This document shows positions 27,701 to 35,625 of a stretch of DNA of 64,000 bases, one piece after another (position 1 is the stretch's first letter; each line of letters begins with the position of its first letter). The position numbers and the translations under genes were made by a program. The DNA comes from Shewanella gaetbuli (lineage in GTDB: Bacteria > Pseudomonadota > Gammaproteobacteria > Enterobacterales > Shewanellaceae): assembly GCF_023284065.1 (NCBI RefSeq), contig NZ_JAKIKP010000003.1, positions 372,001-436,000 on the forward strand, read 5' to 3'. Below the pieces are notes generated by a model that was not told the DNA's origin, ran no database searches, and worked only from the letters and a program-made list of their open reading frames with translations.

Positions 27701-30700
27701 ATGGGCTCAACCGTAGTTGACCGAACCCATGAAGTATTTAATAACGTCAGCAACGTTAAGCGTAAATATGCGATAACTCCTACCAATAACAGTGGCTTGA
27801 ATGCTGAGCTAGTGTTTAATTATTTCGACACAGAACTGAACGGTGTCACAGAAGCAGACTTAGCGCTTTATCAATCTGTGGACAACGGCCAAACATGGTT
27901 AAAGAAATCTGCAACCCTTGATACCGTAGCGAATCAATTAAGCTTATCGGCAATTGATGGTTTTTCAAGTTGGACCGCAGCCGTTAATGCTGCGCCAGTC
28001 ATTATCTCTGCTAACAGTCAGTCAGTTGACGAAAATCAAACCGCTGCAATTGATGTTGATGCCACCGACACCGATGGCGACACGCTCACTTATAGCTTAT
28101 CAGGCACAGATGCTGCTCTGTTTAATATTGCCCCTGCCACTGGGATAGTCACCTTTAAAGTTGCCGCTAATTTTGAAGCGCCTACTGATGCTGACGCGAA
28201 TAACATTTACCAAATGAATGTTAATGTTTCAGATGGCTTGCTGAGCACCACCCAAGCAATATTCATCACCGTTGTGGATGTTAACGATGCGCCAATTATA
28301 ATCAGCGCCGCCTCAGCTAGCGTGACCGAAAATCAACTTATTGGCATTGATGCCAATGCCACCGACGAAGATGGCGATACGTTAAGCTATAGCTTAAGTG
28401 GCATCGACGCAGCTTTGTTCAATATCAATAGTGTGTCAGGCGCGGTGACGTTTAAATTACCTCCTGATTATGAGGTCCCTGCAGATAGTAATAGTGACAA
28501 TATTTATCAAGTTAATATTAGTGTCAGCGATGCTAATGCAACCACAATGCAAGCAGTATCAATTGTTGTAACCGACATTAATGATGCGCCAGTAATAACC
28601 AGCGCCGCCAGTGCGAGTGTCAACGAAAATCAACTAATGGCGATTGATGTTAATGCCACCGATGCTGATGCAGACCCGCTAAGTTATAGTTTATCGGGCG
28701 ATGACGCCGCACAGTTTAATATAGACAGTAACTCTGGGCTGGTGACCTTTAAAGCTACTCCTAATTATGAACAGCCAACCGATAAAGACAGTAACAATGT
28801 TTACGCCATTACCGTGCAGGTTAATGACGGTTTATTAACGGCAACTCAAGCCATTGAAATTACCGTTATTGATGTTAATGATGCTCCGGTTATCACCACG
28901 CCTGCTGCTGTAACCGTATTAGAAAATCAACAAAATGTGATGGATGTTATGGCCTTAGATGAAGACGGCCATAGCTTAACGTATCAACTATCAGGGGATG
29001 ATGCAGCGCTGTTTAATCTTGAGTTAACCACAGGAGTGTTGACCTTTATAAGCCCTGCTGATTATGAAGCCCCTCAAGATAACGGTGCTGATAATAATTA
29101 TAATGTAATAGTGACAGTGACTGATGCTGGTGTAGGCAACTTATCCGTTATTCAACCAATAGTGGTGACAGTGACCGATGTTGATGAAACCACCGACACA
29201 GACGGTGACGGCGTGCCTGATTATTATGAAGGGCTTGAGGGCACTGATCCCAATGACAAGTTTGATTATTTAGATACAGATGGAGATGGTGTACCTGACT
29301 TTGTTGAAATAATTGACAATACAGACCCGAACGATGGTGCCGATTATGTTGATTCAGATGGCGATGGCGTTCCTGACTATATTGAGTTAAACCCTGGTCC
29401 TAACGATGCTCCGGTAGCGGTAGCAGACCCACAATATGCGCTGGATGAAGGCGCATCAGTTAATGGGGCAAGTGTGCTAAGTAATGATTATGACCTAGAC
29501 GGTGATGATTTAACGGCGGTGCTAGTCACCGATGTGAGCCACGGCTCGTTGACCCTCAATGCCGATGGCAGCTTTGTTTATCTTCATGACGGTACAGATA
29601 CACAAGCTGACTCATTTATCTACCAAGCCTTTGATGGCGTAGCAGTGTCAAATAGCATTGAAGTGCAGTTGGTGATCAACAGTATTAACGATGCACCGGT
29701 CGCAGTGGATGATTCGGTTAATATTGATGAAGATGTTGTTTCAACTCTTAATATCCTCGCCAACGATACTGATGAAGAAGGCGGTATTGTGGTGGCGAAT
29801 GTGATCATTGTTCAACAGCCGGTTCACGGTAGTTTAAGTGTTAGCACTGCTTCAGGTGCGGTCACTTATACTCCTGATAATCACTATTATGGTGTAGATA
29901 ACTTCCGTTATAAAGTCACCGATACAGGCGGCGCTGAATCTAATATCGCAACGGTTGATATTAATATTCAGCCAGTGAATGACAGCCCAACAGCAGTAAG
30001 CGATGTCATTACCACCGATGAAGATGTTGCTATTTCAGTTAATCTTTTAAGCAATGATAGCGATATTGACGGCGATCAATTAGACCTTGCCAGTGTGGTG
30101 ATGGTTAAAGCGCCCGTGAATGCCCAAAGTGTGACAATTGTGAATGGTGAGCTGCAATATACGCCAATTAAAAACTATGTTGGCACTGATGTGCTTCAAT
30201 ACCAAGTGGCAGATCAACATGGGGCATTAAGCCAAATTGCTTCAGTTTATATCAGCATTATTGGCGTTAATGATGCGCCGGTTGCGCTTGATGACACCGC
30301 TCAAACCGATGAAGATACCGCTGTGGTGATTGATATATTACAAAATGACAGCGATATAGAAGACGGCACAATTGAAGCCAATGCGATAGTCATTACTACC
30401 CCACCTCAATTTGGCAGTGTGGCACTAGACTCCACTAGCGGATTAGTCACTTATACTCCGGCTACTGACTACTATGGTGACGACAGCTTTGAATATATTG
30501 TAAAAGACCAAGGCAGCAGCATTGAACCGGCCATATTCTCTAATGTGGCTAAGGTTAATATTACTATTAACCCCGTGAATGATGCGCCAGTGGTTAAAGA
30601 TGACGATGTCACCATGTTTGAAGATGAGCAGTCAAAACGCATTGCAGTATTAGGCAATGACACTGACGTTGACAGTGCCATAGACGTTGCCAGTTTAGTG

Positions 30701-33565
30701 ATTGTTGAACAGCCCGCATTTGGTCTTGTGAGTATTGACGCAAGCACTGGCAGTGCAATATACAATGCCAATAGCCAATATAATGGATATGACTCCTTTA
30801 CCTATCAAGTGAGTGATATTGAGGGCAGTGTTAGTAATGTTGCTACGGTATCATTAAGCATTACCCCAATAAATGATGCTCCAGAAGCTTACCCGCAAAC
30901 CTTGAGTGTGCAAGAAGATAACTCGTTGCCAATTACCTTGACCGGTTATGATATTGAAGGTCAAAGCTTAACTTATTCAATCACTTCACAACCGGTAAAT
31001 GGTGTTCTGAGCGGCACAGCGCCCAATGTGGTCTATACCCCTAATGCTGACTTTTATGGTCAAGATAGCTTTAGTTATTCAGTGAATGACGGCGAAATTG
31101 ACTCGCAAGAGGCAAAGGTTAGCCTAACGATATTGAATGTAAATGATGCCCCCACCGCCATTTCTTATCGACTAGTCACCGCTGAGGATGAGCCATTAAT
31201 TGTTAAATTAACCGGTAAGGATAAAGACTCAAGCACGTTAAAATATCGCATTATTAGCCCGCCGCAACACGGTACTTTAGTGGGCAATGCGCCTAATTTT
31301 ACTTATCAGCCTGATGCTAATTACTATGGTAACGACAGCATTAGTTATCGTGTAAATGATGGTGAATTTGACTCTAACATTGCCACAATTGACATCGACA
31401 TTACCTCAGTGCTTGAACCCGTATCTATTATCGACGATGAGTTTACTGTGCCTGCAGATGTTGGCATTAGTTTAGATGTACTTGCTAACGATAGTGATCC
31501 TGAAGGCAATATATTGAGGGTGATATCAGCCAACAGCAGTATAGGTGAGGTTGATATTATTAACGGTGAATTAGTCTTTACTCCGCCAGAAGGGTTCAGT
31601 GGAACGGTGGTGATTAATTATCTTGCCGGTAACGAACTAGGCAGTGTTGATACCGCAACCGTTATTGTGCGAGTTGAGCCTAGCTCTGTTTCTCCTGTGG
31701 TCATTCCGCCCGGAACCGTTTGGGTAGATGCCACCGCATTATTTACTAAAGTGGATTTAGGCGTTGCCAAAGCCACTGACCGCTTTGGTCATCCTTTGCC
31801 AGTGTCGCTGGTGGATGGTGTCACCTTTTTTGAAGCGGGTAAAAACATCGCTTTATGGCAAGCAACGGACTCAGAGGGCAATACCACCATTGCTGAGCAA
31901 CGTGTCAATGTTAGACCGCTGATATCACTGGGTAAAGATCAGCTAGTAATGAGTGATTCCACCGTCATGCTAAAGGTGCATTTAAATGGGGTTTCACCCA
32001 TTTACCCCGTCATAGTGCCCTATAACGTTATAGGGCAAAGTGATGGCCAAACTTATCCACTGGCATCGGGCACTGTAACAGTAACTAAAGGAACCTCTGC
32101 CAGTATTCCGTTTAATATTTTGCCTACACATGCACAAGGTAAAAATGACTCGCTGGTGGTGAGCTTATCTGATGAGATAAATCGTGGACAAAAATTCCAG
32201 CAAGTATTTACGCTGGTAGAAGATAACATTGCTCCGTCAGTGCAGTTAATCGCTCGTCAAAATAACGTTGAAAGATTAACCATGGGCAAAGACGAGGGCG
32301 ATGCCGTTATTAGTAGTTTGTTAACCGACTTAAACTCTCAAGATAGCCACCAATATCATTGGCAAGTGATTCAAGGCATGGCAACGGATATCGACACCGT
32401 TGAAGAGCAATTTACCCTTGATACCGCTAACTTATCTACCGGGATTTATATTATTCGATTAACGGTAACAGATGATGCGATTGAACCGTTATCTCATGTT
32501 GTTGATATCAAATTTAAGGTGGTTGATAGTTTACCGCAATTAAGTGTAAGCAATGATACCGATGGCGACCTCATACCCGATGATACAGAAGGCTTTGCGG
32601 ATCAAAATAAAAATGGTTTAGCCGATTATGTTGATAATCAATCTCAATGTAACGTCATTATTGGGCAAGAGGGTGAATATGACCGATTCTTGGTGGAAGG
32701 GGAACCAGGTGCTTGTATTCGCCTTGGACTCTTTGCTTATAAAGCCGATAACAGCGCGGTTGGGCTTAGTGATGACACCTTGAATATCATTATTGATGAA
32801 GTGCCTGTTGACTCTGAAGTTGACAATGTAGGAGGCCTATATGATTTTGAAATTAGTAATATTCCCCATGCAGGACAAACTTATCAAATTGTTTTACCGC
32901 AGCGGCAAGTCATTCCTGCTGGTGCAGTTTATCGTAAATTTACCCAATCAGGCTGGGTAGATTTTGTAGAAAATGACTTGAATACCATCAAAAGTACCGC
33001 AGGAGAGCAAGGTTTTTGCCCACCGCCAGGGGGGGCACAATGGCAAGCAGGATTAACAGCAGGCCATTGGTGTGTGCAGTTGGGTATTGAAGACGGTGGC
33101 CCTAATGATGATGACGGCCTAGCTAATGGAGAAATTAGCGACCCGGGCGGTATAGGCATTGCTTTCAGTAACAATCAAGCGCCAACAGTGGATGACATTA
33201 CCATGTCAGTAGTGGAAAACACTGAGGTTAACATAATGGTGTTAGATCATGCGTTTGACTCAGACGGTGATACCTTAACTGTTATCAATGCCGCTGCGAC
33301 GTTAGGGAAAGTCATTATTGAAAAAGATGGCTCACTAACCTACGTGCCTCCAACGGGTTATATCGGTCAAGATACGCTGCAATATAGCATCAGTGATGGA
33401 AAGGGTAAGACAATCACTGCCTATGTATATCTGCACATTGAAGCAGAAAAACAAATGGTTGAAGACAATAATATCACCACTCAAGGCGGAGGTTCTTTAG
33501 GGGGCGGTGTATTACTATTCTGTCTCTGTTGGTTGTATTTTAGGCGTCATCGAGAATTGCTATGA
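24773..33565 (+). CDS. Giant cadherin-repeat surface protein with LamG domain and GlyGly-CTERM tail
   Basis: This 2930-residue secreted protein has an extended signal peptide (hydrophobic LIWAFIGLTSISFTANSA ending near residue 50). Residues about 50-620 are beta-rich and resemble filamentous-haemagglutinin-type repeats. A LamG/concanavalin-like domain spans about 640-800 (FTQEVWAYIP, LDEVRIWHDVRTEQEI). Four cadherin-like repeats follow at about 1070-1470, each with a VxENQ start, GxDAALFNI and VxDVNDAP end. Three Ca-binding thrombospondin type 3-like units (DTDGDGVPDYYEG, about 1473-1543) come next, then eight or more tandem VCBS/cadherin-like domains (NDAPVAVDD, ILANDTD). The last 26 residues are Gly-rich, hydrophobic, then FRRHRELL: a GlyGly-CTERM signal, normally cut by rhombosortase for type II-secreted surface proteins. 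Likely an adhesin. The start has a weak ribosome-binding site, but no better in-frame start is near. Confidence 0.88.
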   Translation: MPLSCGIFQPIFSSVNAILSKNINSLASNKIQLIWAFIGLTSISFTANSAVIVQDAIPTTACSASSGLFSGTNCQIQTTSITNLLNQGIDVVIESTGASEPVEVNADIVKSLSTKATFSIHAQGAITLNNDIVSSMGALNLILWSDTQAVDAGGVSIFGDIFTLGGHVWAGGSNTAAASSVWNGLNVGDGPSVGAVSVNDNALALFGSITTNGGDVLLWAGNGVNSGISGIALDASSEDIANIPLAYNYIDAGSGDIILLADTIENTQIGRLQLSTTGQFVWAPNSTAYSSAFDWNGTYAGNHFQGSGSNAQIQLNNFAATGGISLGQYTGTGISGDSVYAQLNSTSDMTISAPISVNGPIHVMGLSTTLGANLITTQANAGLTLVGIDILFQNDNVQVISNQGAASGGDILYQADEIYFGDSQAISTTGGVTVEPYNDSFLSGLDTFFIGLSGVESSLTLGKPSNVGGVGIDVPMFVNGPVTVYGGEIGLKGALLANGDVTFYVAKTDYNDGDVAISIEESIDAGSGNINLTSESGDIFVQGDLTTASTATPAIVLSAGSAVNAGDESGGDILLYYGQISTGVGGSVEMYSGNYYDSLGLAAWASGQYGDSYYNSAGNGLQFSSPVNVIFRENIAPTSNALDFSADTDDIAIVDSFPPYSTDFTQEVWAYIPASVGERFILGDDDGVDRSPSLSHDGQQLNGSFNGQVVSTGNVLNLNQWNHIAASYDGTTYRLYVNGVEQVSANFSVTPYSTGYLIMGGAGFDPSQYFLGKLDEVRIWHDVRTEQEIRDFMMRRVPAGSDFLLAYYNFDHQAGDLLWDVSFNGLYSYLNNMNDSNWVASSAFNTWLGYSNDWSDGNNWSQLTAPIANDNIGIYPLAANAPLIGATSTINHLVLGQGVNSQLSSNAAIEGNAFIDADVDLQGNTVTFGTQARLYELQGKVSDSAASGKLTTTRVLNNITNDNIAGFGVTLTTAANMGSTVVDRTHEVFNNVSNVKRKYAITPTNNSGLNAELVFNYFDTELNGVTEADLALYQSVDNGQTWLKKSATLDTVANQLSLSAIDGFSSWTAAVNAAPVIISANSQSVDENQTAAIDVDATDTDGDTLTYSLSGTDAALFNIAPATGIVTFKVAANFEAPTDADANNIYQMNVNVSDGLLSTTQAIFITVVDVNDAPIIISAASASVTENQLIGIDANATDEDGDTLSYSLSGIDAALFNINSVSGAVTFKLPPDYEVPADSNSDNIYQVNISVSDANATTMQAVSIVVTDINDAPVITSAASASVNENQLMAIDVNATDADADPLSYSLSGDDAAQFNIDSNSGLVTFKATPNYEQPTDKDSNNVYAITVQVNDGLLTATQAIEITVIDVNDAPVITTPAAVTVLENQQNVMDVMALDEDGHSLTYQLSGDDAALFNLELTTGVLTFISPADYEAPQDNGADNNYNVIVTVTDAGVGNLSVIQPIVVTVTDVDETTDTDGDGVPDYYEGLEGTDPNDKFDYLDTDGDGVPDFVEIIDNTDPNDGADYVDSDGDGVPDYIELNPGPNDAPVAVADPQYALDEGASVNGASVLSNDYDLDGDDLTAVLVTDVSHGSLTLNADGSFVYLHDGTDTQADSFIYQAFDGVAVSNSIEVQLVINSINDAPVAVDDSVNIDEDVVSTLNILANDTDEEGGIVVANVIIVQQPVHGSLSVSTASGAVTYTPDNHYYGVDNFRYKVTDTGGAESNIATVDINIQPVNDSPTAVSDVITTDEDVAISVNLLSNDSDIDGDQLDLASVVMVKAPVNAQSVTIVNGELQYTPIKNYVGTDVLQYQVADQHGALSQIASVYISIIGVNDAPVALDDTAQTDEDTAVVIDILQNDSDIEDGTIEANAIVITTPPQFGSVALDSTSGLVTYTPATDYYGDDSFEYIVKDQGSSIEPAIFSNVAKVNITINPVNDAPVVKDDDVTMFEDEQSKRIAVLGNDTDVDSAIDVASLVIVEQPAFGLVSIDASTGSAIYNANSQYNGYDSFTYQVSDIEGSVSNVATVSLSITPINDAPEAYPQTLSVQEDNSLPITLTGYDIEGQSLTYSITSQPVNGVLSGTAPNVVYTPNADFYGQDSFSYSVNDGEIDSQEAKVSLTILNVNDAPTAISYRLVTAEDEPLIVKLTGKDKDSSTLKYRIISPPQHGTLVGNAPNFTYQPDANYYGNDSISYRVNDGEFDSNIATIDIDITSVLEPVSIIDDEFTVPADVGISLDVLANDSDPEGNILRVISANSSIGEVDIINGELVFTPPEGFSGTVVINYLAGNELGSVDTATVIVRVEPSSVSPVVIPPGTVWVDATALFTKVDLGVAKATDRFGHPLPVSLVDGVTFFEAGKNIALWQATDSEGNTTIAEQRVNVRPLISLGKDQLVMSDSTVMLKVHLNGVSPIYPVIVPYNVIGQSDGQTYPLASGTVTVTKGTSASIPFNILPTHAQGKNDSLVVSLSDEINRGQKFQQVFTLVEDNIAPSVQLIARQNNVERLTMGKDEGDAVISSLLTDLNSQDSHQYHWQVIQGMATDIDTVEEQFTLDTANLSTGIYIIRLTVTDDAIEPLSHVVDIKFKVVDSLPQLSVSNDTDGDLIPDDTEGFADQNKNGLADYVDNQSQCNVIIGQEGEYDRFLVEGEPGACIRLGLFAYKADNSAVGLSDDTLNIIIDEVPVDSEVDNVGGLYDFEISNIPHAGQTYQIVLPQRQVIPAGAVYRKFTQSGWVDFVENDLNTIKSTAGEQGFCPPPGGAQWQAGLTAGHWCVQLGIEDGGPNDDDGLANGEISDPGGIGIAFSNNQAPTVDDITMSVVENTEVNIMVLDHAFDSDGDTLTVINAAATLGKVIIEKDGSLTYVPPTGYIGQDTLQYSISDGKGKTITAYVYLHIEAEKQMVEDNNITTQGGGSLGGGVLLFCLCWLYFRRHRELL

Positions 33566-33654
33566 TGGGTTAGATCCGTCATAAAGGATTCATTAGATCT
33601 TCATTATCGTATTACTCTCAATTATTCGTTTAGATGTATTAATTGAGGTAACCG

Positions 33655-34530
33655 ATGAAGAAGCTCAAATTTGGCGTTATTGGCAATATAGGGCCAGAAG
33701 CTGATTCATACTTTCAGGATGTATTAGCTAGAAAAGAAATTGAATGCGGTGTGTTAACTGAGCAAGAACACATGAGCATGATAGTGGTTAAAAACCCTGA
33801 TATTCCAGATCGCAGCGCCGCAATTATGGGCGTAGGGGAAGACCCTGTACCTGAGCTTGTTGAGTCAGCACGAGTGTTAGAACACAACAACGTGCCGTTT
33901 GCGATAATGGCGTGTAGTGCTGCGCATTATTTTCTCAATGCCGTGCAACAACAAACCTCGGTTTATCTGGTTGATATGCTAAAAACAACGGTGCAATTTA
34001 TCCAAGAAACTCAGCCTGAAGTGGTTGTTGGAGTGCTTGGACATAATGGCACTTATCACTCTGGTATTTACCAAAATTATTTAGATAATGCGGGGCTTGC
34101 TCATACAAAGTTGAATGCAGAGCAACAAGAGCAATATATTCACAGCGCTATTTTTGGTTCAAAGACCACTAAACAAGCTTCCAATGGTGAGTTTATTCGT
34201 CAAGGAGATGGGCTTAATGCGGGTGTAATTGACGCTAATGTTGAACGTCTGACCAAGGGCATTAATATCTTAGTTGAAAAGGGTGTTACTACCATCATTT
34301 TAAGTTACTTTGGCTTAGCTAAAGTGCAACCGCAGTTAATGGCTAAATTCCCGCAGTTAACTTTTATTGACCCAATGGAGCTAGTGGCAGAATACGTATT
34401 AGCCATTTATGAGCAAGCTGATGAATATGTAACGATAGGTGAGTGTCCTACTGTGGTAACAGACATAGCAGCCATTAAAAGTTCAGCAGACTTAGTTAAC
34501 TACGTTGCGACAAAAGCACTTCAAGCATAG
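33655..34530 (+). CDS. Aspartate/glutamate racemase family protein lacking the second catalytic Cys
   Basis: This 291-residue protein has the Asp/Glu racemase fold: FGVIGNIGPEADSYF at the N-terminus, VPFAIMACSAAHYF around residue 87 and VTTIILSYFGLAKV around residue 218. The family uses two cysteines, in ACNTAH and GCTE motifs. Here Cys87 is present but the usual N-T pair is S-A, and the second motif reads L-S-Y-F-G, so Tyr218 sits where Cys is expected. Two-base racemisation is therefore unlikely; it may be a one-base enzyme, a decarboxylase-like relative, or a non-catalytic binder. GAGGTAAC precedes the ATG. A terminator follows at 34589. Confidence 0.8.
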   Translation: MKKLKFGVIGNIGPEADSYFQDVLARKEIECGVLTEQEHMSMIVVKNPDIPDRSAAIMGVGEDPVPELVESARVLEHNNVPFAIMACSAAHYFLNAVQQQTSVYLVDMLKTTVQFIQETQPEVVVGVLGHNGTYHSGIYQNYLDNAGLAHTKLNAEQQEQYIHSAIFGSKTTKQASNGEFIRQGDGLNAGVIDANVERLTKGINILVEKGVTTIILSYFGLAKVQPQLMAKFPQLTFIDPMELVAEYVLAIYEQADEYVTIGECPTVVTDIAAIKSSADLVNYVATKALQA

Positions 34531-34588
34531 GCATTTATTTAACTGATAAATATTATGCTTTTCCGCATATCATTGAGTTAAGATAACA

Positions 34589-34615
34589 AACGCTAGCCAT
34601 GTGCTAGCGTTTTTG
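34589..34615 (+). terminator. Intrinsic terminator after the racemase-like gene
   Basis: AACGCTAGC pairs perfectly with GCTAGCGTT around CATGT, followed by TTTG. It lies about 60 bases after the stop and immediately before the small gene at 34627. Confidence 0.85.
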
Positions 34616-34626
34616 TTTATGGCGTT

Positions 34627-34869
34627 ATGGATAAAAAAATAAGCCAAAATATGAGCCCAGAATTAAAAGCCAAAATAATTGCAGTATGCGATAAAAAAAT
34701 CGCCCAGAAGGGAGAAAATGTAGGGCTGTCGTTTTATGCCTTCTTTGCCAATAAAAATGACAATCCCGCCGCATTAATGGAAGTGGCCACTTGGTGGATT
34801 CAAACCCATCAACTAGATCACTTTGAAAAAGCAAAAACCATCAAACAAATGATCCAAGATACTTTATAA
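34627..34869 (+). CDS. Small conserved-looking protein of unknown function
   Basis: This 80-residue soluble protein (ELKAKIIAVCDKKIAQKGEN, SFYAFFANKNDNPAALMEVA, TWWIQTHQLDHFEKA) looks like a complete small alpha-helical domain. The gene starts 12 bases after a terminator and has a poor ribosome-binding site. The even composition and the strong ending at a normal stop argue that it is real. A DUF6500-like family is my best memory match, but I cannot confirm it. A divergent frame on the other strand has none of these properties. Confidence 0.6.
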   Translation: MDKKISQNMSPELKAKIIAVCDKKIAQKGENVGLSFYAFFANKNDNPAALMEVATWWIQTHQLDHFEKAKTIKQMIQDTL

Positions 34870-34942
34870 TCAGCTTCGATTTAACATAGCCGTGATAGTT
34901 GAACCCCAAGATTTAAGCTAATAACAATTAATGGAGTCGGTT

Positions 34943-35425
34943 TTGAGCCAAGTAGATATTCGTCCAGCCACAATAGCAGACAGCGGTACTATTTTACGAT
35001 TTGTAAAAGAACTTGCCGAGTATGAAAGAGCCTTAGATCAAGTTGAAGCAACACTGAGCAGTATTGAACACAGTATTTTTGGAGAAGGTTCAACAACTGA
35101 TGCCATTATTTGTAGTGTTGATGGCCAAGTGATTGGTTTTGCCGTGTACTTTTTTAACTATTCAACTTGGTTAGGTAAAAACGGTCTGTATTTAGAAGAC
35201 CTCTATATCAGCCCTGAGTATCGCAAAATTGGTGCGGGTAAAGCCTTACTTAAATACTTAGCCAAACTTGCAGTTAGTAAAAACTGTGGCCGTTTCGAAT
35301 GGTGCGTGCTTGATTGGAATACTCCAGCGATTGATTTCTATGAATCCATTGGAGCAAAACCACAGGATGAGTGGACAGTTTATCGTTTAACGGGTGAAAA
35401 ACTTAAATTGCTGGCTGAAAGTTAA
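34943..35425 (+). CDS. GNAT family N-acetyltransferase (diamine/thialysine acetyltransferase-like)
   Basis: This 160-residue acetyltransferase shows the GNAT pattern: VDIRPATIADSGTILRFVKE at the N-terminus, LYLEDLYISPEYRKIGAGKA (acetyl-CoA-binding R/Q-x-x-G-x-G/A form) near residue 85 and EWCVLDWNTPAIDFYESIGA near 130. The ELAEYERA segment and NTPAIDFYESIGA resemble SSAT-type spermidine/thialysine acetyltransferases; the substrate is inferred only. An ATG at 34931 would place the GGAG sequence inside the gene. GGAG at 34933-34936 is 6 bases before a TTG at 34943, so TTG is the likelier start and gives MSQVDIRPAT. Confidence 0.82.
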   Translation: MSQVDIRPATIADSGTILRFVKELAEYERALDQVEATLSSIEHSIFGEGSTTDAIICSVDGQVIGFAVYFFNYSTWLGKNGLYLEDLYISPEYRKIGAGKALLKYLAKLAVSKNCGRFEWCVLDWNTPAIDFYESIGAKPQDEWTVYRLTGEKLKLLAES

Positions 35426-35460
35426 TTCGCTGCGGTTAAGTGGTTTAACATTTATTTCTG

Positions 35461-35495
35461 ACACTTGTGCCTAACGGTTACAAGTGTTTTTTTTT
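35461..35495 (+). terminator. Intrinsic terminator after the acetyltransferase gene
   Basis: ACACTTGT pairs with ACAAGTGT around GCCTAACGGTT, followed by a run of eight or more T. Confidence 0.85.
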
Positions 35496-35625
35496 GTTTA
35501 AATGTCGATATTTAAAGGTAATTTTTGATGATTGTCATAAATATATAACCTGATTGTTGGTATGCTTAGCGCCGAATTTTGAGCATGCTCAAATGAATAA
35601 AACTAAAAATAAATCGGGGTCAATT

